In this document: positions 37,201 through 46,412 of the stretch, piece by piece | How the letters are laid out: each line of letters opens with the position of its first letter | How positions within the stretch are numbered: position 1 is the first letter of the stretch | DNA from: Heliocidaris tuberculata | Taxonomy: Eukaryota > Echinodermata > Echinoidea > Camarodonta > Echinometridae | Direction: 5' to 3' | Assembly: GCA_025618425.1 (NCBI GenBank) | Contig: CM046838.1 | Location: 12,695,698 to 12,759,697, forward strand | Length of the DNA stretch: 64,000 nucleotides | Notes under the pieces: model-generated | What the model was told of the DNA's origin: nothing | Databases searched by the model: none | What the model saw: the letters and a program-made list of their open reading frames with translations, nothing else | Position numbers and translations under genes: made by a program

Positions 37201-37490
37201 TTTTTTGAAGATTATTATTTGGTGTGCAAGAATTGGAATAGATCAAAAGCCCAATATACCGTGCCCCTAATGAACTGATATGAAGTTATGACATTCTATG
37301 ACATTTATGTAACAGGATATTGACATGGCTATTACCATGACAACATGGATAACATCTATTCATGAACTTATCTCTTGTTTTGATTACCCCCTAGGCCTTC
37401 TTCTCTGGGAAGCTCAAGATCACGGGTAACATGGGATTGGCCATGAAGCTACAGCAACTCAAACCACCCACACCCAAGGCTAAATTATAG
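23728..37490 (+). CDS. SCP2: SCP2/SCPx, peroxisomal 3-oxoacyl-CoA thiolase with sterol-carrier domain (14 exons, 535 aa)
   Basis: Peroxisomal thiolase that cleaves branched-chain 3-oxoacyl-CoA (bile acid-type side chains, pristanoyl-CoA), fused to an SCP2 lipid-transfer domain. Exons: 23728-23778, 25662-25853, 27310-27438, 28132-28258, 29342-29405, 29963-30049, 30567-30717, 31705-31852, 32427-32534, 34242-34401, 35091-35175, 36071-36203, 36948-37024 and 37395-37490; all phases agree. The start is the first ATG in frame ([17 protein letters not shown]); the upstream open frame has none. The active-site Cys is in NNACATGS (C86), with [16 protein letters not shown] (H297, C299) and GHPLGATG (H347). 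The SCP2 domain is about residues 424-535 ([32 protein letters not shown]). The C-terminal AKL is a type 1 peroxisomal signal. Length is close to human SCPx (547). Nothing essential is missing. Confidence 0.97.
24567..24593. repeat. (ATG)n microsatellite
   Basis: Nine triplets in SCP2 intron 1, immediately 5' of a SINE. Confidence 0.9.
24595..24905 (+). mobile_element. tRNA-derived SINE, second family
   Basis: A good B box GGTTCGAGTCC at 24658-24668 follows a tRNA-like head. The body (CGGTTCCTCGGACAGAACG, then GGAGAGTCCCACC) differs from the SINEs at 9.5 and 51.1 kb. It lies in SCP2 intron 1. The 3' end is approximate. Confidence 0.6.
24937..25134 (+). other. Orphan coding-like open frame in SCP2 intron 1
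   Basis: Directly after an AG acceptor-like CTTCAG the frame reads about 65 codons to a TGA. The protein is strongly acidic, with [18 protein letters not shown] followed by [18 protein letters not shown], and looks more like real protein than chance sequence. No ATG precedes it in frame near the 5' edge. I do not recognise it. It could be a terminal exon of a nested or decayed gene, or coincidence. Confidence 0.25.
26097..26270. repeat. Tandem duplication, period 94 bp
   Basis: The segment starting CTAGACCCAAAAAATGTGAT at 26101 recurs almost exactly at 26195, through CAGGAAATTTGCGGACATTT. It lies 3' of a 20-nt C run. Related text (TTGCTTGTCAGAGAA beside C tracts) occurs near 46.45 kb and, inverted, near 19.75 kb, so it is part of a dispersed repeat family. 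SCP2 intron 2. Confidence 0.8.
26588..26650. repeat. (ATTGT/ATTGC)n pentanucleotide repeat
   Basis: Imperfect 5-bp repeats in SCP2 intron 2. Confidence 0.9.
26827..27053 (-). pseudogene. Degenerate antisense exon of an unidentified membrane protein
   Basis: In one minus-strand frame the sequence runs from an ATG at 27053 through [20 protein letters not shown], then [21 protein letters not shown] and, after a stop, QIGYGLLSY. It ends at a perfect donor AG|GTAAGT at 26827/26826. Three stops (one TGA, two TAG) break it. The hydrophobic segment looks like a membrane helix. The retained splice donor argues for a duplicated gene fragment rather than a retrocopy. The stretch is also GC-richer than the intron around it. 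I cannot name the family. Confidence 0.4.
33206..33269. repeat. Poly-C tract with 50 uninterrupted C
   Basis: A C-rich run in SCP2 intron 9, with 50 consecutive C at 33220-33269; it could form i-motif/G-quadruplex structures. Exact length may be affected by sequencing. Confidence 0.9.
34124..34235 (+). repeat. CT-rich tract serving as the polypyrimidine region of exon 10
   Basis: About 110 nt of nearly pure pyrimidine (CTCTCT, CCCT, TTTCTC) ending just before the exon-10 acceptor at 34241. It is much longer than a normal polypyrimidine tract. Confidence 0.9.
34404..34745 (+). repeat. Two partial tandem copies of SCP2 exon 10 plus its donor
   Basis: The 3' half of exon 10 with about 50 bp of intron 10 occurs three times in tandem, at about 34310-34450 (the real exon), 34467-34595 and 34602-34745; spacing is about 140-150 bp. 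Copy 3 (34600-34693) keeps an open frame encoding [15 protein letters not shown], the GTTAGT donor, and the same entry and exit phases as exon 10. It lacks the first 22 codons of the exon and a good polypyrimidine tract. Copy 2 has an extra G at its donor. The copies are probably unused. Confidence 0.85.
35196..35868. repeat. (TCA)n/(ACC)n compound microsatellite, about 670 bp
   Basis: Fills most of SCP2 intron 11 directly after the exon-11 donor. The open frames (poly-Ser, poly-His, poly-Thr, poly-Ile) are translations of the repeat. Confidence 0.95.
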
Positions 37491-37654
37491 AGATCAGGAT
37501 TCAAGACCCCCACAAGAGAATCATTCCTTCCTTCATCGCTAAACGTCCATTAAGTCATTTGACTCGTGGCTTGTGTTGAACTTACATTGACAATATACTT
37601 AAACATAGAATACATCCTGCAGCTATACATCCATTGGTGTAGCCATCATCACCT

Positions 37655-37768
37655 AATAAAAGATGAAAGTGGAAGAATCGGTTCAAGGCCTTATAAGACA
37701 AATCATCTCTTCAGTAATTGAATGTTCACATGACATCGTGCTTGTATTGGAATTGCACTGAAAATAAA
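37655..37768 (+). terminator. Candidate SCP2 poly(A) signals
   Basis: AATAAA at 37655-37660 and again at 37763-37768, 165 and 273 nt past the stop codon. Either could be used. Just downstream, at about 37945-37985, a 20-bp unit (TGAAATGTGCCCTCATATCA) is tandemly repeated. Confidence 0.5.
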
Positions 37769-38970
37769 CTTCAATGTAGAAAATATACTGCAATTATCTG
37801 ATCTGAGATGAAATTTGGAAGAATACCACTGAGAAATACACTTGTCCAGTCATACCTATGTAGCTCATTCTAGTCATGCTTCTTTATGTTATTCAAATTC
37901 ATGTTTAATACATATATGTTGCCTTATGAGTCTGCAAATCTATGAAATGTGCCCTCATATCATGAAATGTGCCCTCATATCATGAAATTTGGTGGCTTTG
38001 TGAAATGTTTGCTGTAAACTACATGTATGCAAGTTTACCTTTGAAAGGAATGCCAGTTGGATGATAAAGTAATATTGTGTATTCTACTAAAAAAAAATCC
38101 TCCAATCCATGCTCAAGACATCTACAAAAGTAATGTATTACTACTCTGATGTTAGCCAAGCTGACATATTAGGTGCTTAAAGCATCCAGGTTATGTCTTA
38201 CTACCCAGTTACTATTTACTACACCTGGGTCGAGAGTGGCATATGGCAATAATTTCAATTACTTGAACTCTCAACCACTTGATGGTGTGGCCGTGAACTA
38301 GAATCAGAAAGATTCAGGCTTGATTGATCACAAGACATTGAATTGCCAATATATAAAGCAAAGAAAATGGTGAGGAGGTAACTACAATGAAAGTCTTTTT
38401 GCAATATTTATCTGTGATGTTGTGATTTTCGTTTGGTTCAAAAGAAATGTGAAGATTTTAAAAAATGCAATAGTTGTGAATAATGTGTCATAATTTTAAT
38501 AGAAATTCAACATCAGTTCTCTATCGATAAATTGAGATTGTACTGACAAATAAATTGCAACATGTATTACCACTTTGCTTCGAGTGAAAAAAAAACCCCA
38601 ACTATTTAACTTTGTTACATTTATTCCATGGTTGTAAATGATTATATGGATACCATCATAAACATATAAATATAGTTGTTTACTATCTGAATTGAACCTG
38701 TAAAATATAATTGATCTATTAATTGGTAAGGAAATGATATTCCTTTCATATTTTATGTATTACCAGTATGTGATTTAAAAATCGCTTTAAGAGCAGAATT
38801 TGCCTTTAAAAAAGTAACTGAAGATTTATGGATTGGATGTGGGAAACAGTTATATAAATGCAGAAAATATGGTTTTAAGAATTGCAATTATATTCCTCCT
38901 TCTTTTTTTAATCTTCAAAACCATGAAAATTGCCAGATCTTATTTTTGTGGACCTCCTGGCTATAATAAA

Positions 38971-39485
38971 CAGTGCTGGTCAAAAGTTTCGGTACATTTT
39001 TTTATTCCCCACCAAATGAGCTTTCCTAGGCATTGACAAATTTGCTATAGGTTTCGTTAAACATTGCATGTTTTAGAAATGATATGTTCTGAAACATTGA
39101 GGTGTGATTTATTTTAGCTGTGCTTGGTTGGATACTCACAACTGATGAAAAATGACATAATTCATGCAATTTTTATTACTTTTGTGTTCTAAATCAAAAG
39201 AAAAACAAACTACACTTCTCCAAAGTAGCCATAGTTTTATCTATTGAAAAAAAAAAAAAAAAAAAAACTGATGTAAAAACTTGTCAAAATCCAGGGTGTA
39301 CCTAAACTTTTGACCAGGGTGCCGTTGCATAAAGACTTACTATTATAGTAACTTTGCCATCAGTGGTAACTACCATGGTAACGTTGCTCAACAGCCAATC
39401 AAAATCCAGTATTCCATGAAAAGTTACTATAATAGCAAAGTTACTATAATAGCAAGTTTTATGCAACGGCACCCTGCACTATATT
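38971..39485. mobile_element. Mariner-like MITE with a second MITE nested in its right end
   Basis: The outer element starts CAGTGCTGGTCAAAAGTTTC. Its 20-nt end at 38977-38996 is mirrored at 39297-39316 with one mismatch. The inner element (39315-39476) has perfect 19-bp termini (CAGGGTGCCGTTGCATAAA) and begins within the outer right TIR, whose last bases (GCACT) seem to reappear after it. The order of insertion is inferred: inner after outer. Confidence 0.65.
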
Positions 39486-39660
39486 GACAAATGTTATTGA
39501 TATGCAAAATGTTTATTGAAATAATGTGCTTTGTCTATTAACATTTAAGTAACAGAACGATTTTGTACTAAGTAATGACAAAATAAATAAATAAAGATAT
39601 ATGTATGCAATAAATTTTGTCAAAATTATTTCTATATTTGAATTGCAATGATGTCCAAGA

Positions 39661-39700
39661 GTGACAGAGAGAGAGAGCGAGAGAGAGAGAGAGAGAGTGA
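39661..39700. repeat. (GA)n microsatellite
   Basis: Imperfect GA dinucleotide run. Confidence 0.9.
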
Positions 39701-39873
39701 GACAGATACAGAGGGAGAGGGAAACAAGATGGAGAGAAGAATGGAGGAAGCCAAGTTTAAGATGATAGAAAACTATAATTTAAGATTAAACATTGTATAT
39801 TTATTTTATGAAACAAAATATGTTAGCTTCAGACTGAATGATTCCGGAGCTTAATACATCTCCATAAATTTAC

Positions 39874-39908
<35 letters not shown>

Positions 39909-40875
39909 CCTGCGGTTATCTGAAATCCTATTCAACAATGCCTCGTCCCTTTCTGCAATCCAACGTAGAGGGAGAAAGTACACATTTCTTCTGGAGATAG
40001 TATGGTGTAAGCACATTCAGATTTCTTTGGTAAAATGAAGGTATGTAAAGATGAATCGATTAAGGGTATTTTCTTTTAGCAGATGTTTATATATTTTGCG
40101 TAGTTCTTTTGTACCTTCTTTTTGGTCGTAAATTCATATATTTTGCATAACGTAACATTGCAAACTCAAATGCAAAATCAGCTCTAAAGCGAAAGGGCCC
40201 TCTTCTTTCACGAGATGCATATGCATATAATTAATATTATTATGCAAATTTCAAATGTCCTGGTAAATGACAGCATGCTCTGCCATACATAGTTAATTCA
40301 TTTATGAAATGAATTAGTCTTCTCTGTCAGGGATATTTTTTTCGAGTATTGACCGATTTTGCCTGTACCCAATCAAAACTCTTTCCTTGGGGCCCGGTGA
40401 CGGGGTATTGTTTACTAAGCGGGTGACAGGGCTTGGGGTTCGGTTATAGAATGTATTGTTTATTGTTTGTTGCTATGTCGGGCTGATGTCGTTTTGGGAA
40501 ATTTGGTTTATTTGAATCGGCCCTTCTTTTAATCACAAGGTATGCATAATTGTGATCGGGTGCGTGGGCCGGTCACTTCATTCATTGTAACGCATTTTAT
40601 GCAAATCATATAACTTAGTTATGACAGCGAGCTCTGTATTACAAATTTAAGGCATGCCTGAAGTGAGGAAAGATCTTCTTTTTTATTTCTTTTTTTTTTA
40701 TATAGATTATTGTATATGTATTGAGTATTTTAATTGTGCAAACTGTGCAAACTCAGATACCTTGGTAATTTTAAGCAAGCTCGGATGCAGGATCTTTTCT
40801 TTCACGAGATGCTTACATATTCGAATTCAGTAAAGGAGTTATATCATTGGTCTAGTTAACTGACCATGCTGACGG

Positions 40876-43800
40876 ATGGAGGGAGAGGGGGAGGCTCTTG
40901 CTCTCGGACTTATGTGTACCGAAGAGCAGTGTGGGGGTGTTGTGTGTAGATGTGTTGATGTGATGTTGATGTGTGGTATGTTTTCCAGTTCCGGTATCTG
41001 CCTGTACTTGTCTTATTTTCAATTTAATTTTTTTTTTATGGCGGATAATTTGAAATTACTCTCAGTTAATGTCAGAGGACTGCGAGATAGAGCCAAAAGG
41101 AAGAAAATTTTTCAGTGGTGCAAAATGTTGGGAAACATAATATTTTTGCAGGAAACATTTAGTACAGAAGACATTGAAGACAGTTGGAAGGCTGATTGGG
41201 AAGGGTCTATGTTTTTTAGTCATGGGAGTAACCATAGTAGGGGAGTTATTGTAATGTTTAAGCCATGTGTTACTTTTGTGACGGAAAGAATCTTAATCGA
41301 TGAAGAGGGACGATACGTTATAATTAAAGGGAAATGTCAAGGCGAGAAGTTGATATTAGGAAGTGTGTATTTTCCCACAAGGGATAAGGAAAAAATGCAA
41401 TGTGATTCTCTGTCTTATCTGGATAGAATGATATCTTCTGTATCTAGTCAAGAGTATTCCCTGATATTTGGAGGAGATTTCAATATAATTATGAATCCTA
41501 ATATGGATTACATGGGTGCAAGTAATATTTCAAAAAGCAAATATAGGGACCTATTGATAGATTTTCTTGATAAGTTTGATTTAATTGACATCTGGAGTAA
41601 ACGTCATCCTAATAAAAAGGAATTCACTTTCAGACAGAAGCAGCCATTAGTTCAGAGTAGATTAGATTATATCTTCATTTCCTCAAAATTAGAGAAGGTG
41701 GTAAGAAATTCCGAAATTTTACCCTCTATTACACCTGATCATGCTGGAGTTAGAGTAGAATTCATTAATTTAATCGATAGTTTTATTTATGAGAAATCGT
41801 ATTGGAAGTTCAACAGTAGTTTGTGCAATGATAAAGATTTTGTAGAAGGGGTTAAAAAGAAGATTTCTGAAATAGAGGAAACTTGGCGGGGTCAAATAAC
41901 TAGTAAAATGAAATTTTGGGAATTTATGAAAATGAAATTAAGAGAACATATAATGGAATTCTCTCGTGAAAAAGCAAAACTTAGAAGAGCTCACATTGAA
42001 AAATTGGAAAAAGAAATTAAAGACTTAGAATATCGATTGACGATTAATTTTCATAATAGTATTCAGGACGAAATGGACTTGAAAAAAATGGAACTGGAGA
42101 AGCTTTTCGACTATTCTCGTCAGGGCTTAAAGGTGCGTTCGAGAGTAGAATGGTCTGAAGAAGGAGAAAGAAATTCACAATTTTTTGAACAATTACTAAA
42201 GTCAAATAAAAGGAAAAGTGTGATTAAGGAGATATATAATGAAAAGAAGGAAGTTGTGCGTGATAGCAAAGGTATTTTGAAGATTATCGGGGAGTTTTAT
42301 GAGAATTTATATGCATTTAAAGATGGTGAAATTACAGAGGATATCGAAAATATGTTTTTACATGAATTGCCTAAATTAAACGAAGAAAACAAAGAATTTT
42401 GTGAAGGGCAAATATCATTGGAAGAATGTTATCAAGCAGTAAAGGAAATGAAATGGAACAAGTCACCAGGCAATGATGGCTTCACCGCTGAATTTTATTT
42501 TACGTTCTGGCCAGTTTTAGGAAAAATCATATTGGAGGCTTTTAATGAAGGTTTTGATATAGAGATATTATCAAGCTCACAGAGACAGGGAGTAATTACA
42601 CTTATTGAGAAAGATGGCAAAGACCCTTTGTATATGAAAAACTATAGGCCAATAACTCTTTTAAATGTAGATTACAAAATATTGTCTAAAGTATTAGCTA
42701 CAAGGGTAAAAGAGGTGTTAGGGGATATTATTCATTACGATCAGGTGGGCTATGTTAAAGATAGGAATATTGGGGAAGCGGTGCGGTTAATAGATGACAT
42801 GTTCTTTCAATCCTTGTATCAACCAGTAGGTTTTTTAATTGCTGTAGATTTTGAAAAAGCATTTGACTGTATTTCACAAAGGCTTTTATTGAAAGCATTA
42901 GAATTATTTGGGTTTGGTAAAGTATTATGTTCTTGGGTTAAAATTCTTTACAATAATGTTAGTAGTTGTGTGATGAACGGGGGACACTCAACTGGATATT
43001 TTGAGGTTAAAAGAGGAGTAAGACAAGGTGACCCCCTTTCGCCATATTTATTCATAACAGCTATTGAATTACTAGCTCATTATATTCGGAAGGATGGTAG
43101 TATTAAAGGAGTAGGGTTTGGGACGAGAGAAATTAAACAGGTGCTGTATGCAGATGACATTACATTGTTTTTAAAAGATATAGATTCAATTTATAGAGTG
43201 AAGAAAGTTTTCAAAGACTTTGAGAAATTGAGTGGATTAAAGATAAATATGGATAAGACAAATTTTATGTGGTTAGGAGAGGAAAGTGATAGGCCGGGTT
43301 TACCTCTGTTCGGACATTGGGTACAAGACATAAAAATCCTAGGGGTCTATTTCTCACGTAACTCCAAGATAAAAGATGATTTGAACTATAAGGAAATTCT
43401 TAGTAAAATCAAAAGATTAATCGGTTGGTGGAAACAACGAGATTTGACAATGTTTGGTAAAATCAAATTGTTGAGAATGTATGCATTATCAAAACTGAAT
43501 TATGTTTCTTCTCTTATGTCAGTCCCCCATAGGATCTTTGAAGAAATCGAAAAGATTTCTTTTAATTTCATTTGGGGAGGGAAAGACAGAATAAAACGGA
43601 AAATATTATATCAAGATTACTGTGTTGGGGGACTTAGAGTAACGAACTTCGAAGTATTCATTAAGACTCAGAGAATAATGTGGATTAAACGGTTGCTTTA
43701 TGGTGAAAAATATTCAGGTTGGAAAGTAACATTTGACTACTTTTTCAGATTATTGGGCGGTCAAATTATATTTCTATGTAATTATGATATAAATAAAATG

Positions 43801-45207
43801 AATCTGAATGGTATACCAATGTTTTATAAAGATATGTTGAAAGCATGGCAAGAATTAGACAAATGCAGACATTTTGGAGAAAATAAGATTAATCCTGTTA
43901 TTTTCAATAATAGGTGTATATGTATTAGTAATAAAATTATTTTTGATGTTGAACTATTTCAGAAAGGTATATTTCAGGCATCAGATATAATTGTAGGAGG
44001 TCATTTAAAACCAGTATCACATTTCTATAATTTGGGCTTTACCACTGAATGCCTGCTCAGGATTCAAAAAATATTTTCTGTTATTAGACAGGAGTGGATA
44101 CAAAGTGATTTTATGGAAGTGGATACTGAAAATTTTGAAATAGAACTGATGATATTTGGAAGTTTACAGAAATTGTGTGATTTAAAGTCTAGACGGTTAT
44201 ATGATTACTTCATTGAAAAATTTCAAAAAGATTACACATTACATGTTACAGACAGGCATTGTCAATATGATCTTGGAATGGGGGAATTGAAAGAAACATT
44301 CACAAGAGTGAAAAATGCAATGTTATGTAGTAAACAAAGAGAGTTTCAATACAAACTATTACAAGGGGCTGTATATACGAAACAGGAGCTCTTTAAATTT
44401 GGTTTTGAGTCGGATCCCTTTTGTTCCTTTTGTAAAAAAGAAGTAGAAACATACCAACATTTATTTTTAGATTGCCCAAAAGTGAAACGATTATGGCAGG
44501 AGGTAATTAAAAAGTTACACTTAAAGGAAGTTGATAGTGATGATTGGAAATCAATTTTTATGGGAGTATCCGGCAAAACTGTTAGAATATATGTAATAAA
44601 TTGTTTAATCTTTCTAGTAAAACATATCATTTTCATTTCTAGAAAACAAGGCACTCTGCCATCCGGACAGAAAGTAATAGATATGATGAAAGATTACAGA
44701 GACGAAGAATATAAAATAGCCAACAAAAAGGGAAAACTGGGGGTGCACTTACAAAAATGGGACTCTCTCTTATGTACAGACAGATGAACCGGAACAGGGT
44801 GCATGCAGTTTGTGTGTGTGTATGTGCGTGCGTGTCGGGGGTGGGGGGGGGGGGGGGGGGGTCGTCATGAGTATGTTGGGCATGGTTATGAATGTTGAGT
44901 TGAGGTGAGGGAGGAGTGAGAGTCGTACACCTCCCTGGGTGTGTGATGGGGTGGGGTAATATAATTTCATACCTTCCTCTATTTTTATTATAAGCTGTTT
45001 TATTTGAGAAAAAAATGTATAATCATGTATAATTTGAGATTTTTCTAAGATCATTGAGTGATATAATTAATGAAGCAGATGATTAAGTGTTTATGAATGT
45101 ATCTTATATCGATGATTACGTTCTATATGATTTAATGTAATAATTTCATGTATTGTGAATGTATGACAAGAGGAAGGAAATAAAACATTATTTAAAAAAA
45201 AAAAAAA
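40876..45207 (+). mobile_element. L1/Tx1-type LINE (ORF2, 3' UTR and poly(A))
   Basis: Non-LTR retrotransposon with one long ORF, a 3' UTR of about 390 nt, AATAAA at 45179-45184 and a terminal A run at 45194-45207. No ORF1 is visible upstream. The 5' limit is uncertain: sequence back to about 39906 may be 5' UTR, since a short block ending CTTTCACGAGATGC appears at both about 40205 and 40800. I found no convincing target-site duplication. The 3' UTR carries a (TG)n and a poly-G run (about 44810-44861). Confidence 0.85.
41038..44787 (+). CDS. LINE ORF2: endonuclease-reverse transcriptase, intact (1249 aa)
   Basis: Polyprotein that nicks target DNA and reverse-transcribes the element's RNA. 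The likely start is the ATG at 41038 (MADNLKLLSVNVRGLRD); the frame is also open from an earlier ATG at 40876. Domains: an N-terminal APE-type endonuclease (VNVRGLRD, FLQETF, GGDFN at about D147, SRLDYIF and TPDH); then reverse transcriptase with NYRPITLLN, VDFEKAFD (D604), GVRQGDPLSPYLF and YADD (about 704-707); and a C-terminal zinc-knuckle-like CCHC, FCSFCKK then HLFLDC (C1129, C1132, H1141, C1146). All catalytic motifs are present with no stop or frameshift over 3.7 kb, which suggests a young and possibly active copy. The SPGNDGFTAEFY linker and the motif order fit the L1/Tx1 group. The family call is secure; the exact clade is less so. Confidence 0.93.
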   Translation: MADNLKLLSVNVRGLRDRAKRKKIFQWCKMLGNIIFLQETFSTEDIEDSWKADWEGSMFFSHGSNHSRGVIVMFKPCVTFVTERILIDEEGRYVIIKGKCQGEKLILGSVYFPTRDKEKMQCDSLSYLDRMISSVSSQEYSLIFGGDFNIIMNPNMDYMGASNISKSKYRDLLIDFLDKFDLIDIWSKRHPNKKEFTFRQKQPLVQSRLDYIFISSKLEKVVRNSEILPSITPDHAGVRVEFINLIDSFIYEKSYWKFNSSLCNDKDFVEGVKKKISEIEETWRGQITSKMKFWEFMKMKLREHIMEFSREKAKLRRAHIEKLEKEIKDLEYRLTINFHNSIQDEMDLKKMELEKLFDYSRQGLKVRSRVEWSEEGERNSQFFEQLLKSNKRKSVIKEIYNEKKEVVRDSKGILKIIGEFYENLYAFKDGEITEDIENMFLHELPKLNEENKEFCEGQISLEECYQAVKEMKWNKSPGNDGFTAEFYFTFWPVLGKIILEAFNEGFDIEILSSSQRQGVITLIEKDGKDPLYMKNYRPITLLNVDYKILSKVLATRVKEVLGDIIHYDQVGYVKDRNIGEAVRLIDDMFFQSLYQPVGFLIAVDFEKAFDCISQRLLLKALELFGFGKVLCSWVKILYNNVSSCVMNGGHSTGYFEVKRGVRQGDPLSPYLFITAIELLAHYIRKDGSIKGVGFGTREIKQVLYADDITLFLKDIDSIYRVKKVFKDFEKLSGLKINMDKTNFMWLGEESDRPGLPLFGHWVQDIKILGVYFSRNSKIKDDLNYKEILSKIKRLIGWWKQRDLTMFGKIKLLRMYALSKLNYVSSLMSVPHRIFEEIEKISFNFIWGGKDRIKRKILYQDYCVGGLRVTNFEVFIKTQRIMWIKRLLYGEKYSGWKVTFDYFFRLLGGQIIFLCNYDINKMNLNGIPMFYKDMLKAWQELDKCRHFGENKINPVIFNNRCICISNKIIFDVELFQKGIFQASDIIVGGHLKPVSHFYNLGFTTECLLRIQKIFSVIRQEWIQSDFMEVDTENFEIELMIFGSLQKLCDLKSRRLYDYFIEKFQKDYTLHVTDRHCQYDLGMGELKETFTRVKNAMLCSKQREFQYKLLQGAVYTKQELFKFGFESDPFCSFCKKEVETYQHLFLDCPKVKRLWQEVIKKLHLKEVDSDDWKSIFMGVSGKTVRIYVINCLIFLVKHIIFISRKQGTLPSGQKVIDMMKDYRDEEYKIANKKGKLGVHLQKWDSLLCTDR

Positions 45208-45812
45208 TAGTATTGATTTCCGGAACATGCCAATCATGCAAATCGTCATATCAAATTCAAGAATATTATTTTTGTCAATTCAAGTACTCGCTGAAGGACG
45301 AAGCAAGAAAGTGCTCCCTTTGATACAAATTTCTTTTCTACGGTGCCTCCTCTCCTAACGTATGTTTAAATGTATATCTGGGTGCCCCTGTTCAAGAAAT
45401 TTGATCCCCAAACCTTCACAACTGAGTTGTTAATGTCCAATTCTAATTTATCGGTGGAATAGGATATATTTCGCAACTTTGTAACTTTAAGATGAACCAT
45501 TTTTTATATTCCATGTCAGTGGTAATTTGAGACAGATTAATGATATTCATAGACTGTACCAAGGCCGAAAGCTTGTTGTTCGAAAATAGCTGGCTAAGTT
45601 AGAAAGTAGGTCTGGACCTTTGAGCATTGAAATCGCACTTATACGATGGCGACTGTACACATGATTTTATTATATTACTGTCATAAAAATGATTGCCTCT
45701 TTTGAGAGACCATAGTTCACTATGGGGCTACTGGGAGAAAGAAGTGAAACTGCATAAAATGATAGTATTGGGCAATTACAACTGGTCTTACCTTTAATTA
45801 TGCTGATGGGTA

Positions 45813-46291
45813 CACTGTAAAATATTTTGCAGTTTTTTCACGGGAAATTTCCTGGCAGTCAGGATGCCGGGAATGCTCGTTTTCCCGCAGTAGGCCTACA
45901 TGTAAAATAACAGGTTAAACCGGAGTTCAGAATACGGACGATTGTGTTTTTCTCACAGACTTGGGTAGTAAAAACAAGGAAAGTGTTAGCATACAGTCAT
46001 ATTTTTGTTAAAAAGTAGAAACTTTCTAATTTCTAACAGGAAAATCTATGTAAATTAAAACGGAACCATGGAAACGATTTGTAATTTAACAGGGTAACTT
46101 GTTGAAATAAGAGAAAATGGTTTTTTAACAGTGTCTTATGTCGGGCGATTGTAAATATATGCTGATTTCCGGTAAAACAAAAAATTTGCTGTTGTTTTAC
46201 AGGGAAAAGACTGTTAAATTGAAATAACGGCAATAACTTGTAATTTCAAGGGCGCCCAAAATCTGTAGTTTTACAGTTATTTTTTACAGTG
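45813..46291. mobile_element. TIR element with TA target duplication (479 bp)
   Basis: The ends CACTGTAAAATATTTT and, inverted, CACTGTAAAAAATAAC are flanked by TA at 45811-45812 and 46292-46293. The inner sequence has several TTTTACAGGG/TAACAGGG motifs but no coding region. Confidence 0.75.
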
Positions 46292-46293
46292 TA

Positions 46294-46412
46294 GAGGTGT
46301 TTAGTCAAGACTAGTGACTGAAATACTTGACTGCAGATTACAATGTATATATAGAGTTCAAGCCCCGGCGCAGCACAGTATTATGTCCTTATGCAAGGTG
46401 TTTAACCCTAAT
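46294..46412 (+). mobile_element. Degenerate tRNA-derived SINE
   Basis: The head GAGGTGTTTAGTCAAG resembles the starts of the SINEs at 9.46 and 51.14 kb. The B box AGTTCAAGCCC is at about 46355, followed by TATGTCCTTATGCAAGGTG. It directly abuts the preceding TIR element. Confidence 0.55.

Larger units (their letters stand above)
37769..40875. other. SCP2-LINE intergenic region, no gene seen
   Basis: Contains nested TIR elements (38971-39485), a (GA)n tract (39661-39700), a poly-T run (about 39879-39905) and about 970 bp that may be the LINE 5' UTR. No coding region is supported. Confidence 0.55.

Noticed and set aside
40876..41037. LINE ORF2 start at the first ATG
   Set aside because: The residues before MADNLKLL are not endonuclease-like, and the ATG at 41038 gives the usual short lead into the NVRGLRD motif.
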